From assembly GCA_017467185.1 (NCBI GenBank), contig JAFTSS010000090.1:1-64000 (forward strand): 64,000 bases of DNA. Reading direction: 5' to 3'. Positions 1 to 8,291 of the stretch are shown piece by piece. Numbering within the stretch: the first letter of the stretch is position 1; each line of letters opens with the position of its first letter. This stretch comes from Paludibacteraceae bacterium (GTDB lineage: Bacteria > Bacteroidota > Bacteroidia > Bacteroidales > Paludibacteraceae). Both the position numbers and the translations under genes were made by a program. The notes under the pieces are model-generated. The model was given only the letters and a program-made list of their open reading frames with translations. It did no database searches and was not told the origin of the DNA.

Positions 1-183
1 GAACGGACGGTCAAGTCGGTGCGTTACACCACAAAACAAATTGCCAGGCTTGTTGTATTTCTCTTTGAGGTATAGTTTAATTACCTCTGGTAGAGTTTAA
101 TCACCTGTTTTATCTCCCTGTACAATTTCGCCCACGGATTTATTTACTATAATACGGTTATTATCTTCGTATAGAACCTTCAT
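1..183 (-). pseudogene. RluA-family pseudouridine synthase, 5' part, nonsense codon
   Basis: Reading leftward from an ATG at 183, the frame gives a start resembling RluA/RluD-type 23S/tRNA pseudouridine synthases (MKVLYEDNNRIIVNK, VQGDKTGD) and reaches HRLDRP, the family's catalytic-Asp motif, at the window edge. Codon 29 (97-99) is TAA, between GDKTGD and TLPEVIK, where I would expect an ordinary residue such as Glu. The frame is open on both sides of this stop, so the damage is a single codon rather than a frameshift. No convincing restart codon lies between the stop and HRLDRP. The gene continues outside the window. It may be a true pseudogene or a sequencing error. Confidence 0.75.
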
Positions 184-293
184 AGTAGTTGAAATTTTAA
201 ATTTGAAATTTGAAATTTTTTGTTGTGAAAATAACTTTCACATTTTTATCGCCAAAGGCTCAAAGACCATTGGTTCACATTTCAACTTTCACA

Positions 294-1037
294 TTATTTT
301 CTTTGTTTTACAGCTTCGTAAACTATGATACCTGTAGCAACAGACACGTTGAGTGAGCCAATTTGTCCGAGAATTGGAATAGAGACCATGTCGTCAACTA
401 TGCGTAGTATGTCAGGCGAAATGCCTACATCTTCTGCTCCCATGACGATAGCAAGAGGTCCTTTATAATCTGTTTTAGAGTAGTCGTGCGATGCTTTTTC
501 TGAAGCAGCAATTACTTTAATACCACATTTTTGGAGGAATGAAACAGTGTTGTGAAGGCTATTTTCGCGACAAACAGGTATTACGTGCAACGCACCAGCC
601 GAAGTTTTAATAGCATCGGCATTGGCAGCCGCGCCACCTTTCATCGGTACAACAATCGCATCAACGCCAGCACATTCGCAAGTACGAGCAATAGCTCCAA
701 AATTGCGTACGTCGGTAACGCCATCAAGAATGACGATAAATGGGTCTTTGCCTGCTTCGTAAAGGGCTGGAATAATGTTGTCGATACGTTGATATTCGAT
801 AGAAGAGATATAAGCCACAACGCCTTGATGGTTTTTCATCGTAAGTTTGTTGAGCTTTTCAAGTGGTACTTTCTGAATAGGTACTTGAAGGTCTTTTAAC
901 TTGTCAAACAACTCTTTAGCCAAATCGCCACCCATTTCGCGACGGATGAAAACTTTGTCTAATTCTTTACCTGCGTCGATAGCTTCGATAACGGCGCGAA
1001 TACCGAATATCATATTTTTCTCTTTTATCTGTTTCAT
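294..1037 (-). CDS. rlmB: 23S rRNA 2'-O-methyltransferase RlmB (TrmH/SpoU family)
   Basis: This SPOUT-class methyltransferase should methylate the ribose of a guanosine in 23S rRNA using S-adenosylmethionine. The N-terminal RNA-binding domain starts at MIFGIRAVIEAI (about residues 9-20). The three SpoU motifs are visible: DGVTDVRNFGAIARTCECAG at 105-124 with the conserved Asn and Arg, VMGAEDVGIS around 198-207, and IPILGQIGSLNVSVA at 220-234. The length of 247 aa is normal. The Met at 1037 gives a short leader before the conserved start, and Met9 is an alternative. The adjacent broken gene on the same strand is also an rRNA/tRNA modification enzyme. Confidence 0.93.
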   Translation of the reverse strand: MKQIKEKNMIFGIRAVIEAIDAGKELDKVFIRREMGGDLAKELFDKLKDLQVPIQKVPLEKLNKLTMKNHQGVVAYISSIEYQRIDNIIPALYEAGKDPFIVILDGVTDVRNFGAIARTCECAGVDAIVVPMKGGAAANADAIKTSAGALHVIPVCRENSLHNTVSFLQKCGIKVIAASEKASHDYSKTDYKGPLAIVMGAEDVGISPDILRIVDDMVSIPILGQIGSLNVSVATGIIVYEAVKQRK

Positions 1038-1222
1038 TTTTAGTGGGTTTTAAATATTTGTGCAAAGATAGTAAAAATAATTCATAATTCATAACTCGTA
1101 ATTCATATTTTTTTTCTAAATTTGCAGATTGTAATATGATGTTGAATTTTGATTGTGGAATTTAATTTTCAACTTTCAATTCTCAATTCTCAATTCTTAA
1201 TTCTCAATTCTCAATTCATAAA

Positions 1223-2035
1223 GTGGATAGATTACGTTTTTTTAGTATGGGTAGCGGCAGTAGTGGCAATTGTTACTACATAGGCACAGCGAGTTACGGC
1301 TTCTTGATAGATGCTGGCGTAGCGGTGCGTACCGTTAAACGTGAACTAAAAGAACATGGTTTGTCATTCGAAAATATTTGGGGTATATTTATTACTCACG
1401 ATCACACCGACCACATCAAGGCAGTAGGCGTTTTGGGCGAAAAATATCATATTCCTGTCTATGTTACTGCAGAAATGCTCAATGGTATCAATCGAAATTA
1501 TCGTGTTACGGAGAAATTGGTTTCTGCTCATAAACTATATAAGAAGGGTGATAATATCGTAATACGCGATTTTTCGATTCAGGCGTTCCCTGTGTCGCAC
1601 GATGCCTCAGATTGTGTGGGTTACTCGTTTGATTATGGCAATCAGCGTTTTGTGATTGCAACAGACCTCGGATTTATAGGTAAAGAGGTGGCGGATTATA
1701 TTGCGAGAGCCAATTATCTCGTGATTGAGGCTAATTACGATGACAATATGTTGAAAAATGGACCATATCCTTATCCACTGAAACAGCGTGTACGTTCGCA
1801 TGTAGGTCACATGTGCAATGAGCATACTGCACGTTTCTTGGCAGATAATCCTAGTGAATATTTATCTCACGTATTCCTTTGTCATTTAAGTCAAGAGAAT
1901 AACACTCCTGAAATTGCATTTAATACAGTGAATGATGCTTTAGTTGAAAAGGGTATTGCATTAGAATTGCTTCAACCACTTGAACGCACGATACCATCGC
2001 CAATGTATATTTTCAAATCATACGAAGCAGAATAA
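1223..2035 (+). CDS. MBL-fold metallohydrolase (YycJ/WalJ-like)
   Basis: This is a metallo-beta-lactamase-fold hydrolase of the YycJ/WalJ type, 270 aa. The zinc motif THDHTDH lies at residues 58-64. A second-ligand His follows in FPVSHDASD, and an Asp in ATDLG. The family start is typically hydrophobic then SGSSGNCYY, which matches residues 10-19 here. That supports the GTG start at 1223, although an internal ATG (residue 9) also exists. Substrate is unknown; family members have been linked to DNA exonuclease or cell-wall roles in Firmicutes, which is not established here. A heptamer-like CAATTCT tandem repeat (about 1160-1219) sits directly upstream, and a strong terminator follows. Confidence 0.88.
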   Translation: MDRLRFFSMGSGSSGNCYYIGTASYGFLIDAGVAVRTVKRELKEHGLSFENIWGIFITHDHTDHIKAVGVLGEKYHIPVYVTAEMLNGINRNYRVTEKLVSAHKLYKKGDNIVIRDFSIQAFPVSHDASDCVGYSFDYGNQRFVIATDLGFIGKEVADYIARANYLVIEANYDDNMLKNGPYPYPLKQRVRSHVGHMCNEHTARFLADNPSEYLSHVFLCHLSQENNTPEIAFNTVNDALVEKGIALELLQPLERTIPSPMYIFKSYEAE

Positions 2036-2038
2036 AAT

Positions 2039-2072
2039 AAAAAAGCAACCAATTCAATTTGGTTGCTTTTTT
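2039..2072 (+). terminator. Rho-independent terminator of the MBL gene
   Basis: A GC-containing stem (AAAGCAACCAA / TTGGTTGCTTT) with a short AT loop is followed by a T run. It begins four bases after the stop codon. Confidence 0.85.
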
Positions 2073-2081
2073 TTGTTGTAG

Positions 2082-2101
2082 GGACACAGCATGCTGTGTC
2101 C
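2082..2101. repeat. Dispersed palindrome, family GGAC-N-GTCC
   Basis: GGACACAGCATGCTGTGTCC is a perfect 20-bp palindrome, preceded by GTAG. Related palindromes sit at 7608-7628, 33346-33367, 33392-33411, 35493-35513 and 35548-35568. Confidence 0.8.
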
Positions 2102-2169
2102 GCTTTTTTATGAATTAAGTAGAAGTAGTAAATCTTGCGACTTACTACTTGCTACTTATGTCTAACAAA

Positions 2170-3612
2170 TTAGAGTTGTTTTTTAGGTTTGATGTTCAAT
2201 TTCACTGGTTCAACCATGTTTTCAGGAGCAAGGATAGTGTCGAGGTCTTCTTTGCTCAAGATGTCGTGTTCGAGCACGAGGTCATAAACACCTTTACCTG
2301 TAGCCATTGCCTCTTTAGCAATTTTAGTTGAGTTTTTGTAACCAATGATTGGGTTCAATGCAGTAACGATACCGATTGAGTTGCGAACTTGGTTCATGCA
2401 GTTTTCAGCGTCAGCCACGATACCATCGATGCAGAGAGTGCGGAGAGTGTTGAAACCGTTAGTAAGCAATTGGATAGATTCGAACAAGCTGTAAACCAAT
2501 ACAGGCTCCATAACGTTCAATTCGAGTTGAGCATTTTCAGAAGCCAACATAACAGTTGTGTCGTTACCGATTACTTTGTAGCAAAGTTGGTTCATCACTT
2601 CTGGGATAACAGGGTTAACTTTACCAGGCATGATAGAAGAACCAGGTTGCATTTCTGGCAAGTGAAGTTCGTGGATACCGCAACGAGGACCAGAGCCCAT
2701 CAAACGAAGGTCGTTACAGATTTTGATGCTCTTCAATGCAATGCGTTTCAAGTTAGAAGAATAAGCAACCAATACGTCAGTAGCAGAAGTAACTTCGATA
2801 AGGTCTTCAGCCAAAGTAACGTTCCAGCCAGTGATTTCGCGCAAAGCTTCAACGCAAAGTTTGCTATAGCCAGGTTCAGAGCAGATACCAGTACCGATAG
2901 CAGTAGCACCCATGTTGATGCAAAGCAATTCTTCAGCAGTAGCTTTCAAGCATTTAACTTGCTCTTTCATACCATTTGCAAAAGCTTGGAATGTTTGACC
3001 AAGAGTCATAGGCACACCGTCTTGCAATTGAGTACGACCCATTTTTACTACATTTTTGAATTCAGCAGCTTTAGCCTCCAATGAAGCGATGAATTTTTCC
3101 ATAGCTTCAACAAGTTCAGGAGTTTTAAGGTAAAGACCAAAGTGGAATGCAGTTGGGTAAGCATCGTTAGTAGATTGAGATGCGTTGATGTGGTCGTTAG
3201 GTGAGCAGAATTGATATTCGCCATATTGGTGACCCATGATAGCCAAAGCGCGGTTAGCGATAACCTCGTTAGCATTCATGTTTACAGTAGTACCTGCGCC
3301 ACCTTGAATCATATCTGAAGCAAACCATTCGTGGTGTTGGCCAGCATAGATTTCGTCGCAAGCTTGGCAGATAGCTTTATATTGTTCGTCTGTCAATTTG
3401 CCTTGTTTGTGGTTAGCAATGGCAGCACCTTTTTTAGTGATAGCCATACCTTTGATGAATGTTGGATATTCATACATCAATTTACCAGAGATTTTGAAGT
3501 TTTCAAAACCACGAAGCGATTGTACGCCATACATTGCTTCTACTGGAATTTCTTTTGAACCGATAAGGTCGCTTTCAGTGCGAGTTTTGCCTGAAAATTT
3601 CATAGTGTCCAT
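2170..3612 (-). CDS. aspA: Aspartate ammonia-lyase (aspartase)
   Basis: Aspartase reversibly deaminates L-aspartate to fumarate and ammonia, feeding fumarate respiration or succinate formation in anaerobes. The protein is 480 aa, close to the usual 470-480. The superfamily signature GSSIMPGKVNP is at 324-334 and carries the catalytic Ser of the flexible loop. GRTQLQDGVP is at 192-201 and SSQSTND-like NASQSTND at 143-150. These fit aspartase and fumarase class II alike; I prefer aspartase from the overall match (QGGAGTTVNMNANEV) and from gdhA next door, which together interconvert aspartate, fumarate, ammonia and glutamate. The start could be Met1 or Met4. It has its own promoter at 3722-3752. 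Confidence 0.92.
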   Translation of the reverse strand: MDTMKFSGKTRTESDLIGSKEIPVEAMYGVQSLRGFENFKISGKLMYEYPTFIKGMAITKKGAAIANHKQGKLTDEQYKAICQACDEIYAGQHHEWFASDMIQGGAGTTVNMNANEVIANRALAIMGHQYGEYQFCSPNDHINASQSTNDAYPTAFHFGLYLKTPELVEAMEKFIASLEAKAAEFKNVVKMGRTQLQDGVPMTLGQTFQAFANGMKEQVKCLKATAEELLCINMGATAIGTGICSEPGYSKLCVEALREITGWNVTLAEDLIEVTSATDVLVAYSSNLKRIALKSIKICNDLRLMGSGPRCGIHELHLPEMQPGSSIMPGKVNPVIPEVMNQLCYKVIGNDTTVMLASENAQLELNVMEPVLVYSLFESIQLLTNGFNTLRTLCIDGIVADAENCMNQVRNSIGIVTALNPIIGYKNSTKIAKEAMATGKGVYDLVLEHDILSKEDLDTILAPENMVEPVKLNIKPKKQL

Positions 3613-3721
3613 AGTTATTAGTGATTAGTTATTAGTGATTAGTTATTAGTTGTTGTGTTTGATTAGTCTAATAGTTTATCGACTGTTGGCTATTGACTTT
3701 CGACTATTGACTTTAATTCTG

Positions 3722-3752
3722 CAAAGGTAACCAAATAAATTCATTCGACCAA
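3722..3752 (-). promoter_or_regulatory. Bacteroidota promoter of aspA
   Basis: On the minus strand, TTG (3752-3750) and TACCTTTG (3729-3722) are offset by 23 bases, matching the -33/-7 consensus. The implied leader is about 105 nt. Confidence 0.75.
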
Positions 3753-3990
3753 GAGAAACGCAATAAAAATTTTGAGGTTGCAAAACTGTCTATTTTAAAT
3801 TTTTTGCGCTAAAAAAATTAAAAATGCGAAAAAATAGACCACTTTTTGATTTCAAATTGTAGTCTGGAGAAAATAAAAAGTTGTCGAATTTAATTTTTTT
3901 AGGCATAAATTATAATAGTATGATTTTTTAATAATCAAATAATGTCAAAAAAATATGAAATTGTAATTTAAAATTTTTTTTTCAAAATAT

Positions 3991-4021
3991 TTGCTCAATT
4001 CAAAAAAAAGTGCTAATATTG
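3991..4021 (+). promoter_or_regulatory. Bacteroidota promoter of gdhA
   Basis: TTG at 3991 and TAATATTG at 4014-4021 have the 23-base offset. The implied leader is about 55 nt. Confidence 0.65.
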
Positions 4022-4084
4022 CATCGTGAAATTGTATTTCTTTGGAATCACATTTTTTCTTACTTTATTTAATATTTAATTACT

Positions 4085-5428
4085 ATGAATGTAGCTAAAG
4101 TTATGGCCGACTTGGAGGCTAAACATCCAGGTGAAAAAGAATTCTTGCAAGCTGTACAAGAAGTGTTGGAATCTATCGAAGAAGTTTACAACCAACACCC
4201 AGAATTCGAAAAAGCAAAAATCGTTGAACGTATGGTTGAACCAGACCGCGTGTTCACATTCCGTGTAACATGGGTTGACGATAACGGTGAAGTACAATCT
4301 AACATCGGTTACCGTGTACAATTCAACGGTGCTATTGGCCCTTACAAAGGTGGTCTCCGTTTCCACCCAGCTGTAAACCTTTCAATGTTGAAATTCTTAG
4401 GTTTCGAACAAACTTTCAAAAATGCTTTGACTACTCTCCCTATGGGTGGTGGTAAAGGTGGTGCTGACTTCAACCCAGTTGGTAAATCTGATGCTGAAAT
4501 CATGCGCTTCTGCCAAGCATTCATGCTTGAATTGTGGCAACACCTCGGTCCTGATACTGACGTTCCTGCTGGTGACGTTGGCGTTGGTGGTCGCGAAATT
4601 GGTTACATGTACGGTATGTACAAAAAACTTGCTCGTGAATACAACACTGGTGTATTGACTGGTAAAGGTATGACTTGGGGTGGTTCTATCCTTCGTCCTG
4701 AAGCTACAGGTTTCGGTGCTCTTTACTTCACTGAACACCTTCTCGCTACTGCTGGTACTGACATCAAAGGCAAAACAATCGCTCTTTCTGGTTTCGGTAA
4801 CGTAGCATGGGGTGCTGCAACTAAAGCTACTGAACTCGGTGGTAAAGTTGTTGCTATCTCTGGTCCTGACGGCGTTTGCGAAATCCCTGGTGGTATAACT
4901 AAAGAAATGATCGACTACATGCTTGACATGCGTGCTTCTAACCGTAACAAAGTTGAAGACATGTACACTAAATTCCCTGAAGCAACTAAATTTACTGCAG
5001 GTAAAAAAGCATGGTCAGTTAAATGTGACATCGCTCTTCCTTGCGCATTCCAAAACGAATTGAACGGTGACGACGCTAAAGAACTTATCGCTAACGGTAC
5101 TAAATACTGCTGCGAAGTTTCTAACATGGGTTGTACTCCTGAAGCTATCCACACATTCCAAACTAACGGCGTAATCTTCGCTCCTGGTAAAGCAGTTAAT
5201 GCTGGTGGTGTTGCTACTTCTGGTCTCGAAATGACTCAAAATGCTGCTCACCTTTCTTGGGCTCCTGCTGAAGTTGACGCTAAACTTCACTTCATCATGG
5301 AAAGCATCCACAGCGCTTGCGTTAAATTCGGTAAACAAGCTGACGGCACTATCGACTACGTTAAAGGTGCTAACATCGCTGGCTTCATGAAAGTTGCTCA
5401 AGCTATGCTCGAACAAGGCGTTATCTAA
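4085..5428 (+). CDS. gdhA: Glutamate dehydrogenase (NADP-type)
   Basis: This enzyme interconverts 2-oxoglutarate plus ammonia and glutamate, and is the main ammonia-assimilation enzyme in many gut Bacteroidota. It is 447 aa, normal for the hexameric short-chain class. The Glu/Leu/Phe/Val dehydrogenase signature PMGGGKGGADFNP is at 119-131 with catalytic Lys124. GPDTDVPAGDVGVGGREIGY follows, then the Rossmann glycine motif SGFGNVAWGAA near 236-246. The NADP preference is inferred from family resemblance. The codons are strongly biased (GGT, GCT, AAC, GAA), which suggests very high expression. A strong terminator follows. Confidence 0.96.
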   Translation: MNVAKVMADLEAKHPGEKEFLQAVQEVLESIEEVYNQHPEFEKAKIVERMVEPDRVFTFRVTWVDDNGEVQSNIGYRVQFNGAIGPYKGGLRFHPAVNLSMLKFLGFEQTFKNALTTLPMGGGKGGADFNPVGKSDAEIMRFCQAFMLELWQHLGPDTDVPAGDVGVGGREIGYMYGMYKKLAREYNTGVLTGKGMTWGGSILRPEATGFGALYFTEHLLATAGTDIKGKTIALSGFGNVAWGAATKATELGGKVVAISGPDGVCEIPGGITKEMIDYMLDMRASNRNKVEDMYTKFPEATKFTAGKKAWSVKCDIALPCAFQNELNGDDAKELIANGTKYCCEVSNMGCTPEAIHTFQTNGVIFAPGKAVNAGGVATSGLEMTQNAAHLSWAPAEVDAKLHFIMESIHSACVKFGKQADGTIDYVKGANIAGFMKVAQAMLEQGVI

Positions 5429-5454
5429 TTTTTAGATTTATAACCTTAATTCAT

Positions 5455-5491
5455 ATAGGGATTGACTTTTGGGTCAATCCCTATTTTTTTT
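5455..5491 (+). terminator. Terminator of gdhA
   Basis: The 12-bp stem ATAGGGATTGAC / GTCAATCCCTAT has a short loop and is followed by eight T residues. Confidence 0.9.
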
Positions 5492-5504
5492 ATCACTAAA
5501 ACTC

Positions 5505-5535
5505 TTGCATAATTAGAAAATAATTTCTACCTTTG
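5505..5535 (+). promoter_or_regulatory. Promoter of the structured RNA
   Basis: TTG at 5505-5507 and TACCTTTG at 5528-5535 have the 23-base offset. This promoter lies beyond the gdhA terminator and upstream of no nearby start codon, so it starts an independent transcript at about 5542. Confidence 0.8.
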
Positions 5536-5541
5536 TACCCG

Positions 5542-5755
5542 ACATACGATAACTTATGGTGGGTCATTCCTTGGTTATCATCATATAGCATTTTTGCTCA
5601 TTTCTTCTGATAATAAAATTTGGCGATTTTAGAATGTGAAGAATAAGTTCAAAAGTGCCCATTGCATATAAATGCGTGGGCTTAACTTATTCGTACATTC
5701 ATGGTCACGCCAAATACCTATTATCAGCGAGAAAGTTAAGTTCTCGCTTTTTTTA
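5542..5755 (+). ncRNA. Structured small RNA, candidate Bacteroidales-1 / 6S-like
   Basis: About 210 nt lie between a consensus promoter and an intrinsic terminator with no ORF. A 5' hairpin pairs GATAAC (5548-5553) with GTTATC (5574-5579), and a small one pairs AGCA with TGCT near 5587-5598. A long rod then forms by five nested pairings: CTGATAATA/TATTATCAG (5607-5615, 5719-5727), TTTGGCG/CGCCAAA (5619-5625, 5708-5714), GAATGT/ACATTC (5632, 5695), GAATAAGTT/AACTTATTC (5641, 5684), GCCC/GGGC with GCAT/ATGC at the tip. The 3' end is GCGAGAA/TTCTCGC plus seven T. The rod with internal bulges recalls 6S RNA, and promoter-to-terminator size fits the Bacteroidales-1 RNA class; the class assignment is inference. 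It could instead be an attenuating leader of the lipoprotein gene 26 nt downstream. Confidence 0.7.
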
Positions 5756-5781
5756 TTGTATCACTTAAAATATTTCGTATT

Positions 5782-7332
5782 ATGAAAAAGTTATTTTTAT
5801 TTATTTCTGTTTTTGCGCTATTGGTTGCGTGTAAACGCGAAGAGCCTAATCAACCAGAGGCTCAATACATTTCGTTTTCGCAAATGTCGATTGAAAATTT
5901 GATGACAGCAGGTTTTGATAACACTATCACTACTGCTAATTTAGTGGATTTCGATGTATGGGGTCATAATGGTGCTGGTGTTGTGTTTGGTGGAACTAAA
6001 GTAGAAAAACAAGGCGACTTATGGGTGTGTGCAGAAGAAAAGTTGTGGGAGCCTGACCAAACTTATCATTTCCATGCATTTGCTCCTTCTGGTGCAGTTG
6101 ATAATGTTGGCGAATATCCTAATGCAGAAAGAGAGAGAGGTTTGGGTAATTTTGCATATACCAATGCAGGCGACAAAGATCTTATTTATGCATACGCAAC
6201 TCGTACACAAGGGTCGCTATTGAAAATCAATGCCGACCCAGTGCAATTGGCATTTGAACATTTGCTTTCGCGCGTAGAGTTTACGTTTAAAAATAATCTT
6301 TCGGAAGGTAATATTACAATCTCGAATGTGCAAATCACAGAAGCAGTGAAATCGGCAGAACTTAATTGCGGTGATGTTGATATGGCAAATTGGGTGTGGA
6401 ATGCGACAAGTACAGGTAGTTACTCGTTTGGTGGCACAACAGTTATTGCCAAAGGTGCAAGTGCATCAGCAGCAGACGTACAATTCTTATTCCCAGCCGC
6501 AACACGCAACTATGATATATCATTTAGCATTGCTTATGAATCTGATGCAGCCGAAGAGCGCACAGCAACCATCTCGGATGTTAATCTCGTGATGGGCAAA
6601 TCGTATAATATTAATTTGGTAGTTAATGATAAAGACGTTGTAACAGAGGAGTATAAAATTGAGTTTTTTGTAACAGAAGTAAAAGACTGGGGCGAAAATA
6701 TCGAATTGGATGCAACGATAAATGAAAAGGCGGAAAATCCTGAAACTCCAGGTGTTTTATCTGGAATGGAGAATGGTCATGAATGGGTAGATTTAGGTTT
6801 GTCATCAGGATTAAAATGGGCAACATGCAATGTAGGAGCAACCACTCCAGAAGAGTATGGTGATTATTTCGCATGGGGCGAGGTGGAGATCAAAGAGGCT
6901 TATGGATGGGGTACCTATAAATTTGGAACTGAAAATAATTATACAAAATATAATTCAAATGATAATAAAACCGTATTAGACCCAGAAGATGATGCTGCGC
7001 ATGTGAATTGGGGTGGTGCATGGCGTATGCCAACGGATGTTGAATTGGGTGAACTTTTTGATAATTGTATTTGGGATTGGATTGTTTGTGCAAATAATAC
7101 AGAAGGATATCAAGCGACAAGTAAAATTAATGGGCGTAGTATATTTTTTCCTGCTACAGGTCAATATCTGGGTGGTGAAGTTATAAATAGTGGAGTTGCT
7201 GGTTATTATTGGACAAGTACGTTAAACCTTTATAATTATGCTTTTCGTTTGGTTATGCAGGATAATCCGTTTATATCATGGTCTTCGGATGAAAGGAAAA
7301 AGGGATTTTCTGTCCGTCCTGTTTGCCCTTAG
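5782..7332 (+). CDS. Lipoprotein with fimbrillin-like N-terminus and FISUMP domain
   Basis: This 516-aa protein has a lipoprotein signal ending in LLVAC (lipidated Cys17). Residues of about 20-310 resemble fimbrillin-family/Mfa-like surface proteins of Bacteroidales, with beta-rich segments such as QLAFEHLLSRVEFTFKN, a typical fimbrillin phrase. From about 330 to the end it resembles the Fibrobacter succinogenes major paralogous (FISUMP) domain: HEWVDLGLSSGLKWATCNVG, then WRMPT, and the closing FSVRPV. That domain is related to the formylglycine-generating-enzyme fold. It is probably anchored at the outer surface; its partner or ligand is unknown. It is immediately downstream of the structured RNA terminator and has no other obvious promoter. 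Confidence 0.8.
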   Translation: MKKLFLFISVFALLVACKREEPNQPEAQYISFSQMSIENLMTAGFDNTITTANLVDFDVWGHNGAGVVFGGTKVEKQGDLWVCAEEKLWEPDQTYHFHAFAPSGAVDNVGEYPNAERERGLGNFAYTNAGDKDLIYAYATRTQGSLLKINADPVQLAFEHLLSRVEFTFKNNLSEGNITISNVQITEAVKSAELNCGDVDMANWVWNATSTGSYSFGGTTVIAKGASASAADVQFLFPAATRNYDISFSIAYESDAAEERTATISDVNLVMGKSYNINLVVNDKDVVTEEYKIEFFVTEVKDWGENIELDATINEKAENPETPGVLSGMENGHEWVDLGLSSGLKWATCNVGATTPEEYGDYFAWGEVEIKEAYGWGTYKFGTENNYTKYNSNDNKTVLDPEDDAAHVNWGGAWRMPTDVELGELFDNCIWDWIVCANNTEGYQATSKINGRSIFFPATGQYLGGEVINSGVAGYYWTSTLNLYNYAFRLVMQDNPFISWSSDERKKGFSVRPVCP

Positions 7333-7739
7333 TCAATGCACAATGCATAATGCACAATTACTTCCGTTGGTTGTAACCTTCGCTTTATAATCATATTTTC
7401 GGCAAAGTCGTTGGTGGCTTTGCTGATTTTTTTTGTTTTATAAGGTATACGAAATTTTATTTATGGGGGATTTGTGCGACCCCTTTGGGGTCGGGATGAG
7501 GGGGGATGTGTTTATCCGCAGATGGCTCGCCAAGAGGCTCGACCACGCTGCGTTTACTACTTCGTGAGACCCCTTTGGGGTCTTTTTTTTCAACCTTGCG
7601 GTTGAGCGGACGCACGAGCCGTGCGTCCCTGCTATGTGTTTTGTGGTGGATAGGGGTATGGGATTCTTGCTTTATGGTTTGCGTTATAGTAATTTATTTT
7701 CTATTTATAATATGTTGTAGTAAAAGAGTGGGTGGGGTG
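7333..7739. other. Non-coding region with GC-rich hairpin cluster
   Basis: No gene is supported. Two copies of GACCCCTTTGGGGTC (7478-7492 and 7568-7582, the second followed by eight T and so a possible terminator) sit in a GC-richer stretch. They are followed by CAACCTTGCGGTTG (7591-7604) and the GGAC...GTCC palindrome at 7608-7628. The open frame across 7506-7751 follows the repeat sequence and does not look like protein. Confidence 0.6.
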
Positions 7740-7770
7740 TTGTGTATGTGAGAAAAATATATTAACTTTG
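7740..7770 (+). promoter_or_regulatory. Promoter of the DUF5606 gene
   Basis: TTG at 7740-7742 and TAACTTTG at 7763-7770 have the 23-base offset, giving a leader of about 35 nt. Confidence 0.75.
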
Positions 7771-7811
7771 CGTCTCGAAAAAAACAAATCGTTAACTAAA
7801 TCTAAACACTT

Positions 7812-8225
7812 ATGTTAAAATCAATTTTATCAATCTCTGGTAAACCAGGTCTTTTCAAACTCGTATCGGGTGCAAAAAATATGATCATAGTTGAATCACT
7901 CGTAGATGGCAAACGCTTTCCATCGCATCAACGTGATAAAGTTATCTCGCTTGCTGATATTGCTATGTACACCGAAACTACAGAAGTGCCACTTCGCGAA
8001 GTGCTTGAAAAAGTAAAAACTTTAGAAAATGGAGCTCAGGCAAGCGTTGACCCAAAAGCTGACCCAAAAGTGTTGCGCGAATGGTTCGCTAAAGTATTGC
8101 CTGATTTCGACCGCGACCGTGTGTATCCAACCGATATCAAAAAACTTGTACAATGGTATAACCTTTTGGTGAAATCTGGTAACGATGATTTCTCTGAAAA
8201 AGAAGAAGAAACAACTGAAGAATAA
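7812..8225 (+). CDS. DUF5606 family protein
   Basis: This 137-aa soluble protein matches the Bacteroidota-restricted DUF5606 family in its opening MLKSILSISGKPGLFKLVS and its central region with LADIAMYTETTEVPLREVL. The first half looks like a small SH3-like beta fold, from my reading of the pattern only. The second half is helical (DPKVLREWFAKVLPDFDRDRVY, KKLVQWYNLL). The tail is acidic (EKEEETTEE). No catalytic motif is seen. The function is unknown. It has its own consensus promoter. Confidence 0.8.
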   Translation: MLKSILSISGKPGLFKLVSGAKNMIIVESLVDGKRFPSHQRDKVISLADIAMYTETTEVPLREVLEKVKTLENGAQASVDPKADPKVLREWFAKVLPDFDRDRVYPTDIKKLVQWYNLLVKSGNDDFSEKEEETTEE

Positions 8226-8291
8226 ATTGTGATTTGAAATGTGAAATTTGAAATTTGAAATTTTGAGTTTCACATTTTTAATTAAAATATT

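Larger units (their letters stand above)
3613..4084. other. Divergent promoter region between aspA and gdhA
   Basis: No gene is visible here. The left part (3616-3715) is a degenerate tandem repeat built on TTAGTGATTAGTTATTAG and GACTATTGACTTT units. The middle (about 3770-3990) is extremely AT-rich with poly-A and poly-T tracts. Two face-out promoters are described separately. Confidence 0.7.

Noticed and set aside
7506..7751. Open frame in the GC-rich hairpin cluster
   Set aside because: It follows repeat sequence, its product looks unlike protein, and it runs through palindromes and a terminator-like stem.
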